Positions 35,668 through 47,689 are shown, counted from the stretch's first letter. The stretch is DNA of 64,000 nucleotides from Muricea muricata (GCA_963855995.1 OY979724.1:8503032-8567031); one strand, 5' to 3'. Numbers and translations are program-made. The notes: generated by a model not told the origin, from the sequence alone.

Positions 35668-36618
35668 ATTGAAGGGGGTGACTTTGAAAAAACCCCACCT
35701 GCAAGGCTATTCAGAACAAATTAATATGGTATTTGGGGCAGGTGTTCATATCTGGTTAACCCTGGGTTAAATTTTTCTGTTTTAGTTTGTGTATTTAAAT
35801 GCATTCCTTTCATTTAAAACTTAAAAAACTTTGATAAGCTAACATGCTTTTGAGCAACTGTGTCTGTCAAAGAATAATATTTTATCCTGAGATATTACTG
35901 TCTAGTTTTGACTGACACCATGGAGATATATTTGCAAAGTTTTCATAGTGGATGTATTTGGGTATCCCCATACATATAATAACTAACCCCTACACTACAA
36001 TTTAAGATTTAATAAAATGATAATCTGTTGCATGCATTCTTCATGTCTGGTGCTTCACTAAAAATAAAACAGAACTTTACAGCAGAGAAAACAAACAGCC
36101 AATATACATGTGTGTTGTTAATATAAGAATCTATGGTCTGTTCTGGCAAATGGTCTTGTTTCCTTTAGGTAGGTAACTGCAAGTTATCAAAGTGTACATT
36201 TGCAGAATCATAACATGATATTCTGTATGTGATAAATATGGTATCATTTTTTACCTTAATACCCCCCCTAGTCCCTGTTTACTCTATTGTACAATTTTGG
36301 GGTTGCTGAGATAAAATTTGGGAGCATATTAAAAAATGTCATGCTGAGTAAATGCAAATATTATTTTGTGACTTGTGATTATCGCATTATTAAGGAACAA
36401 AACTTTTTGCCAGAATATATTCCAGTACAAACTCGATTTCTCAAGCAGAATAGCAGATACCCTCACAATCCAAAATACATAACAGCTTACATAATGTAGT
36501 CTAAAGGATTAAAGACATTTGACCCAAGACTTTTGGTTATCTTTACATTCGGCACTTCTGTGTATTTTGAGAAATGCAAATTGCGCGCTTACTAGTACAC
36601 TTAAAGCACAGCATTACA

Positions 36619-36818
36619 ATACCAAATAAAACGGATTGTCAATTTTCAACAACGTCAGAGTTTTTCCCGCAGCAGGAACGACACAATGTAGTATTTCTAC
36701 CCATGTAGAATAACTTTTTGATCTGTTTTTGACTTTGTCAACACTTGGTTCCTTTCGAACTCCACTCCTTCGAGTATAATTTTCCCTTTTTGCGGCGTTC
36801 AGATGATCTTTCTTGCCC
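36619..36818 (-). pseudogene. Short basic, cysteine-containing frame near the end of the DNA element
   Basis: Read from ATG at 36,818 on the minus strand, it gives MGQERSSERRKKGKLYSKEW then, after a TGA, continues in frame through YMGRNTTLCRSCCGKNSDV to a final TGA. The position just inside the terminal repeat and the basic, C-x2-C content would suit the N-terminus of a transposase or DNA-binding ORF. The family is not recognised. Confidence 0.2.
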
Positions 36819-37404
36819 CATTTTTTGTTAAAAATGTACAGACCAATCTCCTTTCGTGATATTAAAACGAAGCAGCAAAACGCCGCGATGGTTTCGTTAA
36901 AATCGCTGTTTTTATGACAAAAAATCTGTTTTCCCTATTGTTTTCTTAATAAAAATTTTCACGGTACTGGCTAGGATGTTGCGCATGCGCAGTACGGCCA
37001 ATCTATGCGTGTGACCAAATTTGTCCTGAGTGAACCCTCTTTATATCCTTACTCTTTGCTATTACATGTTAAAAATTGTGTTTTGTATGTAGATATTTCA
37101 GTAGAATTTGCGTTTGATTCTTGTGTAGAAATTTCTAAATTTCCTTAAAAGTAGGAATACAACAGAAAATGACGGAAGCACGCTCTCATCGCTCCTCGGT
37201 AAAGTTTCGCGGTGGAATTTGTCGTTTTAAAACATTTTGCATGAGAATTTTTGCACGTAAAACCTTCTTGCGGTTTAGATGTTCTAGCATACATGTTAAA
37301 ATGCGTGTTTTGTTGACATATTCCGCTGGAAATTGAGTTTAAACGACGTGTTTAGGTCGGCTCACGCGGCTTGTGCCCAGCGGTATCACCCATTAGCGGC
37401 GGCA

Positions 37405-38750
37405 CCACTGAGCTTTATTACATCTGGAGAAAGCACGCGCCGCCATCTTTGAAGCCATTTTAATGGCGGCGATTTGCAAAATTGGTTCCCGATTGGTTCC
37501 CGGCTACAGGTAGCTACCACTGAGCCAAAATGCGATGCTATACGTCCGGCAAAGCTCTTCGCCCCCCTGGTTTTTAACAAAAAATTGTTTACGAGATAGC
37601 GAGAAAAAGGAAATAATCTTAAAATATTTTGGTTTCTTTGAATATATTTTTATACTACATTTGCTTAACGGTGAAAAAAGGTGTTTGCCTTACTTGTCGG
37701 AGCAAGAATCTACTATAAATGCAGGGGAATTCCTCTTTCAGGTATGTTTCACACAGCATACACTTTGTATTTTGCATACAATATTAATACAGACACGGCA
37801 ACACGCTTCGATGTTTGTCCTGTTTGATAATAAAGTGTTTTTAGATCACACAAACCCTTAGGTCTTATATACAAATGGTTAAAGATTATTGACATAGTTT
37901 TTCTTCTTCTGAGCATTGTATTTTTATTGCTAGCTTCGTTTTGTTTTGCTGAAGGCTGTTGCATTACTTGCATATGTTAGCCTAACATTCCTGGACTCAG
38001 CAGCATCTTTATGCAACTCTTTCCAGCTAAGCTGCTTATGTAGAAAGTAGATACTACCAGAAGATTTAAAGAAAGTACACACTCGCTTTGTTTTAGGTTT
38101 GTACCTGCCAGTATATGCGCAAATCCAATACCTGAGAAAAAAGTCAGCTGTAAAAAAGGGAAAATATCCAGGACATGGCATAAGAGGTTTTGTTTTCCAA
38201 ATGCACCAAGGTAACTCACACTTTACATTAACAATCAGAAGAAATTTAGAAGTGACAGGGTCCAGAAAACTGCATGTTTTCATTGTTAAGTTTTGTATTA
38301 GCCATTGATGCCTTTTAAAGATACAATTATAGTTGACTGCATGTGCATAGAAAATTAGACATTTCAAGACCAAATACAGGGGCCCAGTGTTGAATGGGGT
38401 CACTCTGTAAAAATAAAATTGTGTAATTATAATTGTAAAGTATCATTGACTTATCAATATTTAAGAGAGTCCTTGATAGTTCAACCCTTATAGAATAAAG
38501 GCATTTGCTTTTCTTTGTGTATCCTTGTGTTGTAAAGGCAAAAATGTACTACAATATACTAATATACTTGTTAATGTTTTCTTATTTTGTAGGACCTATC
38601 TACTGTAAGAATTTCACCTCAACATGGCATAAAGCATACATATGTAAAACAACAGAGGCAGAAATTTTATCATGTCATATCTATGATATGATGAATAATT
38701 TAATAAAATGTCAAATTCTATATTGTACAGTAGTCACTACTATTCTTAAA
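37405..38750. repeat. Paralogous locus, copy B (counterpart at 21,340-23,138 and 26,050-26,090)
   Basis: It is colinear with copy A but without the MITE at 21,425 and the CGTTTTCG-rich element, and with about 230 bp (38,170-38,400) that copy A lacks. Two exon-like pieces are kept: one ending GEFLFQ at a CAG|GTATGT donor (about 37,680-37,741), and one with TSTWHKAY after an acceptor-like TTTTGTAG (from 38,591). Frames between them are open only in part. The locus may be a decayed gene copied twice. Confidence 0.8.
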
Positions 38751-40337
38751 GTTACATTGTTAATGTTAAGCTAGTAATGACACATGTAAAAAGCCAAATT
38801 AAAAAAGTTCAAAATTAGTCCTGCATTAATGCTGTCTCCAATTTCCAACAGATACTTTGCATGTATTTTAGACATTCTCCTAGAATACAAAAACAACAGG
38901 TAAGAGTCTGCACAAACCAGGTGTCAACTTTACAATGTTTACCAGAAACAAAAACATAACATTGACAAGAAAGGATGTGAAATGATACACATTGGCATCA
39001 CCTAGGGGATGGTGGTTGGATATAGGATTCATGTAATCAGCAGAAAATTGTATTAGGAAAATGATGACTTTGACTCCCCTTCCTTAAAAAGGCATAGGAC
39101 CCACAAATCAGGGTGAGATGTGTTTTTTTTGCAGACTTATGTGTCAATTTGTGCCAGAGTAGAAAATGTATGTATTTTACTGTCTGATTGCATACAGGGT
39201 GGTTAACTTTACAAACTGTGTGTCAATGTACCTGAATAAAAGAGCTAATTTGGCAGAAATATGGAATTTTTAGAGGGTCCTGAAAAGGGTAAACTGGGAG
39301 GTAGGAAATGCATATTTTTGCTAGGAAAATAGGATTCCATGCACTGGGACTTCCCACAAAACAATAGAAAATTTTGTGCACTTGGACAACGGGATTAGTA
39401 GCCCTTCAGGACCCTGTTTTTATAATTCAAAGATATAAAATATACCAGAAGGCAATTTCAACTTCCTACATTCAACTGATCCAAGTTATACATAACATAA
39501 ATCTGTACATTCAATGTAAGACTGTAGAGTATATTCAGGCGCCAAGCTTACAAATTTTATATAGAACAACATTGAACATGAAAATTGAAAAAATAAACTT
39601 AAAAGAAAGAAACTCTAATTTTCAAATACCTGTTATTAAAATACAAAACTTCAAATAGTTCAGGCTGGTGTTCCTCATCAAAAATCTTGCAATTGTCGAC
39701 ATTTTCAAGACTTTATTAATTTTCCGTTCCTTTCCAAGGCCAAGTATATAATGAATAACTTGTACATCTTTGAATAAATCGTAAAAGTCCCAAAAAATTG
39801 ATCAAAACCATTCTCATGGACAAAAAAATTCACTGCGAAATAGATCAACATCACATCCAGGGGGGTGTGAAAACCGCCGCGGGCTCAAAATTGAGCCTGG
39901 CCAGCGGTTACTACCTTTAGCCGTTGCCATAGATATGGCGTCAAATGGCGTGAGATGGCGTCAAATGGCGTGATGATTCGTCAGAAATCCGCCATGTTTT
40001 TGGCTTCAACTGGTTGACTGAACAGAGATTGGCGTGCTCTCTCCAGATATAATAGAACTCAATGGGCGGCACCGACTTCTGACACCGAAAAAAAAAAACA
40101 GAAACCGGGCGAATTTAAAACTCCGCCTCGCCTACGGCAGGCGGAGTAAAAAGGCAATTTAATTTTAATTTTGTGAATTTCGATTACAAAACATGCCTTG
40201 GACTGTCGACCAATTGATTTCGTCAGGCGATTACAGACTTGTGAGAGGAGGGGGGTAGCCTAATTACTAAAATGTAGTGAAAAAAGGACTTTCCATCTAA
40301 TGGTGGGAGCAGGTTGGCGGGAACACTGGAGAATAAA
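38751..40337. other. Intergenic with short GC-rich repeats
   Basis: No gene. At 39,935-39,975 AAATGGCGTGA/GATGGCGTC recurs three times. At 40,028-40,070 a piece of the start of the paralogous locus (GCTCTCTCCAGAT) lies inverted. At 40,120-40,150 is a CTCCGCCT/AGGCGGAG hairpin. Confidence 0.4.
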
Positions 40338-40840
40338 GGTCCTGTCACAATGCAATTTTTCTTGCAACTTGAAATGCAATTCTACTATTGGGAGATGTAA
40401 AATTGGCAAATGCAAGTTTCCATCACAGTTTGCTGGGGTTTTTTAACGTACCAAACATTTGTCACAAATTTACTTAAGAGTAGATTTTCCCTGTAGCAAA
40501 AAAGATGGCAAATGTCGATTTTACCAGAGTGCATGGTAGTCTGAAATTGTTTAAAAAGGCAAATTAACGTCTTTTAAAGAACAGACAGAAGACAATAGGT
40601 TATTTTCACACTTGTGTTAAAATTTCAATCCAGTAGCTTTGTTTCTTGTCATCTTTTCCCACGTATTCTTTCTTGATACCTGCAATGCATTCTTGTAAAA
40701 TCGACATGTCGCCATCTTTTTTGCTACGGTGAATGCAAGGAAAAGTGCACCGTGTGACAGGGCCTTAAGGGTAAGAGGTGGATAGAGAAGGAGACGGAGC
40801 AGTTACAAGTGCAAGAAAAATTGCACCGTGTGACAGGGCC
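40338..40840. mobile_element. MITE with GGYCCTGTCACA ends, containing a nested MITE
   Basis: Left end GGTCCTGTCACAATGCAATT and right end, read inward, GGCCCTGTCACACGGTGCAA; both continue into TTTTTCTTGCA. The right end is tandemly doubled: AAAAGTGCACCGTGTGACAG-type end at 40,740-40,764 and again at 40,816-40,840, with AGGTGGATAG..GGAGACGGAGCAG between and after. Confidence 0.75.
40493..40727. mobile_element. MITE with GTAGCAAAAAAGATGGC ends
   Basis: GTAGCAAAAAAGATGGCAAA at the left pairs with CGCCATCTTTTTTGCTAC at the right; both continue through TCGATTTTAC. A second family member lies at 46,186-46,415, with its mirror copy at 59,623-59,852. Confidence 0.85.
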
Positions 40841-41059
40841 TTGAGGGTGGGAGGTGGATAGGAGGAGACGGAGCAGGATGTGGGAGTCGTGCAAGGTCGG
40901 GAGGTTAAAAAAGAACAAGGAATGTTATGTTTTTAATGCCTTTTAGACTTTTCTTGAGGCAATTAAAATTCAAACTGTCAAATCCAAACACTGTACAGAA
41001 TGGCCGACTTTACGTGGTCTTTAGTTTTTACATAACCACTTGCATTGTTATCTTTTGCA

Positions 41060-41190
41060 GTTTGTTTACCATTTCAGTTATCTATCTTCAATAGAATTCT
41101 TTGAAATTTGTTTGTAGATCGACAAAATGCTTAACCTCCTCTCAACAACTGGCAGATTATGAAAAATGAAATTGTTAAAGGTATTGGAAT
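41060..41190 (+). other. Exon-like conserved segment, partner at 27,520-27,650
   Basis: TTTACCATTTCAG, TTTGAAATTTGTTTGTAG, then ATCGACAAAATGCTTAAC and CAACAACTGGCAGATTATG, closely matching the earlier copy. An indel makes the reading frame differ after IDKMLNLL. This copy is probably dead. Confidence 0.25.
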
Positions 41191-42037
41191 ATTGCATGTA
41201 CAATATTGAATATGGGACAATTTGGGACAGTATAATTTTGGACATGACGGTTTCATTCTCACCTAATTTGACGATTATTTTGTGGGTACACATACCGTGG
41301 AATCTCATGTGCTCCAGAAGCATTTTAATCTTAGAAAAAGTCAAATAATGATGAACTGTGTTTTAAAAGAAAGTTAGAATCTTATTTGGTTCAAATCAAT
41401 TGAATTGTGGCCCAAGAGTTCATGAAAACACATACAAAAGGCTTTCTTAAAAAACTGAAATATCAAATCTAGCAATTTTATATGTTATGCCTCTAAACAA
41501 CACAATTCTGTTTCTAAAAATTGGTACCCTACTAGACCTATATGCATGATTATACTAATTTGGACATATTTATTTTTACCCATTAAAATATAAATTTGTG
41601 TTTAATCATTCGTGTTTGTCATTATTTGACTTTGTAATGTTGGTTAAACATAAGGAGATTGAGGTGACTTTGCCAGAAACAAAAACATCCATTATTATAC
41701 TAAAATTTCAATATATATAGCAATTAAAACTAACCACAGGAAATATATTTCTACTTTTTAATTGAAATGTTTCTGTTATATGCACTATATCATATTTTTG
41801 ATAAAAAATTACAACACCTATGTTATTTCCCGGTTTACTATCTCAATCATCTTTTGTTTAAGCTGGCTTTGAGTGTTCATTTGAAAGTTTGGAAAGTTCA
41901 TTTGAAAATCACAATAGTTCTCAATGTTATATTGGACCCTTTAAAGTTAAAAAAATACTTTGTAATATTTTATACTACTGGTAATTTATCTTAGATACAG
42001 ACTTTGTGATTTTGTACTAGAATGTTGACTTTCAAAC
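41191..42037. other. Intergenic next to the palindrome
   Basis: No gene seen. The left arm of the palindrome may begin anywhere in or before this stretch, because its mirror would lie beyond the window end. Confidence 0.4.
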
Positions 42038-42141
42038 TTTAAGATGAACTACTTATTAAGGACAAAATAAGCTAGCATATTGTCTTTTGTTTACAAAGTG
42101 GAACTTGTTTGGAATTGAGATGAACTGATGCAGTTGTTCTT

Positions 42142-42354
42142 TAACTTTATCAATTAATTACATATCTTAAATGAAAAAGAAAACCACAACTTGCCAAATA
42201 AATTCTGTGGGCTCTTTTTATTAGCAAAGAAAAGATGTGGCGGATGTAAGAATTTAAGAGTAAAAAAGTTTCCTTGGACTAAAAAAATTGACAGTATGCC
42301 AGATTTTCTAGATAAACAAGCAGTACAGATGTTGGCCAATAATAAGTATAAGTA
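42142..42354 (+). other. Open frame with CGGC, unknown (mirror 63,684-63,896)
   Basis: A frame ending in TAA at 42,352-42,354 contains KKRCGGCKNLRVKKF then PWTKKIDSMPDFLDKQAV. Its composition is more protein-like than its neighbours, but there is no start, no clear acceptor and no family match. It could be a terminal exon. Confidence 0.15.
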
Positions 42355-43954
42355 ACTACAATTTTTAATTTTAAAAGTTTTCTATTGATGCCTGGATACA
42401 GTAAATACTTTACCAGAGTTCTTCGTATTACATCGACTTGAAAAAGTTTAAAGTCACATGAAGCTTTTAGTTGATACTATGCAATTTCAAATTTTACAGA
42501 CTTCTTAATTAACATGCCAAATTTACCTTGTTGAACATAAGGTCTTTCCTGAGAAAAAGTAAAACTGTCTGGCATTATATGGAGTAGAATAATTTAAATT
42601 AGTTTGAGACTTTGATTTGATAACAATTTTGATTTGTACTATTTACAATACAAGTGACCGGGTTGTATCGGATATACAAACCCAAGCTGAAGGCGAGATA
42701 TCTGACATACACAGATGCGAATGTTGTAAATGGCTTGTGAAACTCGTCAATTTTATACATCAGATCTATAGCAAAGTGATTTTGAAAATACCGATTCTGT
42801 AAGATGAGAAAATGATTTCTTTTGTGTTTCCTGTATGATTTATTACTTTATAAGTTTCTTAATTAAAATTACAACATATTGCCTACTGGAACTTTTTATA
42901 TTGTTTGGTTGTGGTGAATTTGTATTTTGGCAATTGAAATATTTCTGAATTTGTATGTGCATATCCTTTGCTTCAGTTCAAGTTTACATTTCAAATATTC
43001 CACTTTGTAATACTTGCGTGGTAATAATAATATAAGAAAACAGGTTTACATGGCTCTTGAATATAGTCTTTTCAACAAGTAAGTAAAGATGAATTTATAC
43101 TTCAAAGAGATATGTTCCTAACCTGACAATGGTACCTTCCAAAAAGACTAAATTTAAATTGATTCTTCGAATAAATTTTTTACTTTTCAATCCAAGATCA
43201 ATCTAAGTTATGTATTTCTACTTTTATTTTGGTCTCTTTAACACTGAAACTATCAATTGTATATAAAGCAACTTCACTATCGAGTGACTTCATTAGTTGC
43301 TGGGCAAAGCCAAAGCATTGATTTTTCGGCTGTTTTCAATGAAAAATAGAATTTTGCCCAAAGTTATCTCAAATAAATTATCACAATTTGAACAAAAAGC
43401 TTCTGTTCTTGTGCCCACCAGAAAAATGAGATGTCTGAGACTTTCTTTGTATTTTTTTGCGAAAAATAGATCGCATGCACTGTTATGCAAAGAAAAGTGT
43501 AAGAGATTGGTTTCTGAAAAATGTCGTGCTACACACAATATTCTAAAAATGCTTGGTTTTTATTCTATGTATTTTTGAATTTTTTGTTAAAAAAAATAAA
43601 GGTAGCAATGTTTAGTGCATTTCACATTGTCAGGTTAGAAACGCAATAAGAAAAATGTGGCTCCGAACATTACAGCTTGGTCAATTTGGAATTTATAAAA
43701 AAATCGTTTCTTCGTTGTTTTTCGACGTTTTGAAGGGTTGTTTCGAGTACAAAAAAGTATTTTTAGGAAGAATTATGTGCCCACGTTACATGTCTCAAAG
43801 CCATCAAAATTCGTTGGTAATTCGTGCATGTATTTTTTCTGACTTATAAAAGCACAATTGATTAAAAATAATATTTTTCTTTTGACAAAAATACCTTTCT
43901 TCTGTGAGGCTGGCTGTATTTGAAAAAGCGTTGGTCAACGCTCCGCCAAAACTC

Positions 43955-44035
43955 GTGGGTTTTCTCCGGGTACTCCGGTTCTTCCCACTGGGAGAGTTGA
44001 CAGGGTAGTTACATATGGTTATAAAAATGTGACTA
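43955..44035 (+). mobile_element. SINE-like fragment with CCGGGTACTCCGGTT core
   Basis: GTGGGTTTTCTCCGGGTACT and CCGGTTCTTCCCACTGGGAG followed by a TTGACAGGGT tail. The same core follows the tRNA-like head at 49,520-49,680, so this is a 5'-truncated relative. Mirror copy at 62,003-62,083. Confidence 0.6.
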
Positions 44036-44490
44036 ACTTTTGAAAACCTTTCTACTTAGACTTGTTAAGCCTTCTCGTCATCTCTATCAGTTGCATGTTT
44101 TGAGCCACATGTTTTTCTTTGTAATTGTGAAACAACTCGTTATATGCTGGGTAAACCTTTGCAAAACTCTCAAAATTTATCACTTCAAGTTGTTTCATTG
44201 TTATAATATATTTTGAAGTATAAACATTTACTTATGTTGAAAAGACCCAAGTTTTTTAGGACTTTGTTCATTCACTTGTGTTATTGTTCTCTCTGCCATG
44301 TTCTGTTTTCTTCTGTTGTTATTTTAATAAGTACAATGTGTGGTAGTTAATCTCTTTTTATTGTTATTCAAATTGTATGTAATCTTTACAAATTTTTTCA
44401 ATAAATTGTTTACAAAATTTACTTGTGACCCCTTTTTAATTAAAAATTCAATTCCCATGGGAATTGAGAAATTGAATAAAAAAAATCCCC

Positions 44491-44608
44491 CTACCCCGGC
44501 CAGCTCCCCAAGTGCCACTTCCACCTAAGTAGAAGTACTTATACATGTAGTACAAGTACTTCTACTTATTCACGGTGGAAGTAGCACTCGGAGAACTGGC
44601 CGGGGTAG
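44491..44608. mobile_element. 118-bp hairpin MITE (left arm)
   Basis: CTACCCCGGCCAG...CTGGCCGGGGTAG ends; inner GTGGAAGT/ACTTCCAC and AAGTAGAAGTACTT arms meet at a 13-base loop. Mirror copy at 61,430-61,547. Confidence 0.85.
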
Positions 44609-45029
44609 CCGGCAAAGAGAAGACCAACTTTGCAAGTGCTAATACAATTGCTAAGTTGATCTTCCCTAGAGAGCAGCCGCGCGTACCTAACAAATTAAAA
44701 CAACAAACGTTAGTGACTTAAGTACTTAGCATGCAAATTTGATTCCCAAAGCCAAAATGTCAAGTGCCCCCCGCTGATCCTACCAACTGCCTACCTGCCT
44801 CAGTTCTAAGCTGTCTTCCTCAGTTCTAAGCTCCTGCATTCCATTCGTTACCTTCACTTTCCTCACCATCGCACAGTCACTCACAGCTGATAAACCCGCA
44901 TGCACCACCACCACCCCGACTGCCACCCAATTTCGAAAATTAAAAGAGTTAAAATTTCGGTAAAGTATGCATTTTAAATGCAATTTATTTGGATATTTTA
45001 GATCAAACGTAAACAGAAAAAGCTCGTAC

Positions 45030-45395
45030 ATAAAAACAGGTGAGAATTCTATTTAAAATTTGCTTGCAAAATATAAAACTTAATTCGCATTTTTCTTAGT
45101 TAATAGTATAGATCAATTTAGTTGATGTTGAAACCTACTCTTAACTGTTTTGTTAGAAGTGACGACAGATTTTGGTTTTTAAGCATACTTTCAAAAATTT
45201 TAATTCCTTTAATAAACCTAATCCCATGCAACTTACACACGGCGCACACCCTCGCAGTCCATACATTTAGCTAATAAATTACGTTATAAACAAAAAAGCA
45301 AAATAAAAAGATAAATTACGTTATCTCTAGCTACTTAAACCCACTTAGACTGAGTTTTTGATTGAATTTTCAAACGTAAAACCTTAGCTGAATGG
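45030..45395. repeat. Dispersed block, relative of 30,045-30,370
   Basis: Same landmarks as the 30-kb copy, with short extra words (AAGATAAATTACG) and a few indels. Mirror at 60,643-61,008. Confidence 0.75.
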
Positions 45396-45442
45396 GCATG
45401 GGCTTTTCGTTGTGTTAACTGTTCCGGAGTAAATATAAACCT

Positions 45443-45684
45443 GGGGCCGGTTGTATCAAAGGCGTTTAGCTTAAACGGTGGATAAGTGAAATTTAAAAAT
45501 CAGTTTTACACCTAGTACGGAACCGAAATTATGAGTTGAAATAGAATAAATATTTAGTTTTATATATAATTGTTCTTCTCAGGTCAAATAACTTCAGCTG
45601 GTTTGTTTATACAACATGGAAACTTGTTTCATATTTTTTACTTATCCACCGTTTAAGCTAAACGCCTTTGATACAACCGGCCCC
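45443..45684. mobile_element. 242-bp MITE, GGGGCCGGTTGTATCAAAGG ends (left arm)
   Basis: The inverted ends run about 45 bp, through CGTTTAGCTTAAACGGTGGA. Related to the MITE in the kinase intron. Mirror at 60,354-60,595. Confidence 0.9.
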
Positions 45685-46185
45685 TGATACTTACCAAAGT
45701 CCAAGGCTGGGTCAAATAAGCATGAGAATTAGGCAAAAATAAAAAGCAATTGAAACTCAACAGATTCACTAAAGTTGTTTTTTTTTTGGCAACTTATATC
45801 CTTAAGTGTAGATGACATGCAATTTTTAATGCCGTAATTCTCACACTTATTTAACCGAAACGCCTTCATTTGCATGGTACCTCGCAGCTGCTCTCAAACC
45901 ACCTTCGTAATTTGCTTTAGTGTACACAAACAATGACTTCATTGTTCCTGCTTACCAAAACAAATCTGAAAGCACCAAGATACTTATCATATTAATAATC
46001 AAAGAGGATTCGCATTATGCAGTAATTACCATAAACAGACGCATCACCATTGAAACAAAGCATGCTGTATTCCCATGGGAATTTAAAATGCACAAAAAAA
46101 TATAATGATCCTACTGATTTGCATGGATGTATGAACCAAATTAGCTAAGAAACAAAGAAATGATATATTCCCTTGGGAATTTAAT

Positions 46186-46415
46186 GTAGCAAAAAGATGG
46201 CGGGTGTTGATTTTACCAGAATGCCTTGCGGTCTGAAATCGTTTAAAAACTTAAGGTAAATTAACCTCGTTTGAGGAACAGACAGATAGGTTATTTTGTC
46301 ACTTGTGTTAAAATTCCGTCCATTAGCTTATGTTAAATATCATTTCACTGCTATTCTTGATTGATACCCGCATTAAATTCTGGTAAAATCGACATGCCAC
46401 CATTTGTTTTGCTAC
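46186..46415. mobile_element. MITE with GTAGCAAAAAGATGGC ends (left arm)
   Basis: Same family as 40,493-40,727; inverted ends and internal AACAGACAGA..TAGGTTATTTT and ACTTGTGTTAAAATT are shared. Mirror at 59,623-59,852. Confidence 0.85.
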
Positions 46416-47325
46416 GGTGAATTGGAATACAAGTCAAATTTTCTCGCTTTTTAACCAGAGAACACATTCTTTAAAGGTAGAACGACGGAATTGATCGTTT
46501 ACAATCGACGCCATCTTTGTTGACGTTTGAAACACATGGCAACCACAAAGTATCTATTCATTATATCTGATCCTATCGAGCCATACATCTTTAAAGTATC
46601 ATTCATAATACGCTAAAACTAACGATGAAATAGTAAATTGACACTAGTGTTTCGCTGTAAACAGCTGAAGTAATCTGCAGAGTCAACCAAGATGGCGCCC
46701 AATCACACGAAATGACGGCATGTGCAAACCAAAAATAGTGACCAAATGCATCAACTATAATTTAGTGGCATTATTACGAAACTTATTTTTGTAAAACGTT
46801 CAATCCTACATGTTATTTTGTTTTGTTTTTAGAAATATCCAAATCCAAATGTTAGAGACAAAATTTCCAGGCGTTAAGGTATTGTTTCTTTAAAAAATAT
46901 TGTCGACATTTACCATATTTTTACCTGTTTTTTGACTCGAAAATTGACTGCCAAACTCCTAGGTATTCTATTTAATTATTTTGTTGAATGTATTTGATAT
47001 CAATGTTATTTCAATCCAATTTTTTTCACTTAATTTGCTGTCTTCTCTTTTTCATTAACGAGAAATATCTATTAAATCCTCTTTGATCCCTCAATAATAA
47101 GTATCTTGTTTTCTACTAACTTGCACATTACCACTACTTTCTATTACAATGTCGTGTCTTCTCATTCTTGTGGATTGTTGTTTTGTGGGTCTTGCCGTCC
47201 AGGATCGTTCATTCTTTTCTTTTCTTGTGCGTTTTTTTCACATCCCATCACCCTTTGCAATAGTAGAAAGAATTAAATCATGAGATGATAGTTACGAGTA
47301 ATTTATAAACTATAACATATTAAAT

Positions 47326-47464
47326 AATTATTGGATGAGGTTTTTGTGATATGCGGAATTATCAATGTCGAGGTAAGAGTTATCAGCCGAGCCGAAGGCG
47401 AGTCAGATAACTCTTACCGAGAGATTGATAATTTTGCATATCACAAAAACCGAATCCGATAATT
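47326..47464. mobile_element. 139-bp hairpin MITE (left arm)
   Basis: AATTATTGGATGAGGTTTTT pairs with AAAAACCGAATCCGATAATT; inner stem TAAGAGTTATC/GATAACTCTTA with a CCGAGCCGAAGGCGAG tip. Mirror at 58,574-58,712. Confidence 0.85.
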
Positions 47465-47647
47465 GCTTTATTATACATTTTAAGTCTTTTTCCTCGAGCA
47501 ATTGACGCATTTCGCCCTCGGAAGAGCTTAAAAAGGAAGATGCCATAACATGAAACAGAAAATATCGAAAAAATGTTGTTGCCATGCCAACCATTGATGC
47601 CAACGAATACCGCATACTGTAATAATCTGCACCGTAGGCTCAACATC

Positions 47648-47689
47648 CAGATAACTCAGTTATCTGCTAGCAGATAACTGAGTTATCTG
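47648..47689. repeat. Perfect 42-bp palindrome (left arm)
   Basis: CAGATAACTCAGTTATCTGC then TAGCAGATAACTGAGTTATC and TG; every base pairs, without a loop. Each half holds its own smaller palindrome (GATAACTCAGTTATC). Mirror at 58,349-58,390. Confidence 0.95.

Larger units (their letters stand above)
34389..37058. mobile_element. 2.67-kb DNA-transposon-like element with 7-bp target duplication
   Basis: The ends are inverted repeats: CAAAGAGTAAGTATACAAAG at the left and CAAAGAGTAAGGATATAAAG read inward from the right, continuing through AGAGGGTTCACTCA. A looser match follows (AGCCAGTACC, ACTATAGGGAAAA). CTATTAC flanks both sides (34,382-34,388 and 37,059-37,065). A 7-8 bp duplication would suit a hAT-like element, but no hAT transposase is seen, so it is probably non-autonomous. 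Inside are a nested hairpin element and a short broken zinc-finger-like frame near the right end. Confidence 0.8.

Noticed and set aside
37930..38403. 157-codon minus-strand frame
   Set aside because: It overlaps the better-supported plus-strand exon-like pieces and is not kept open in copy A.
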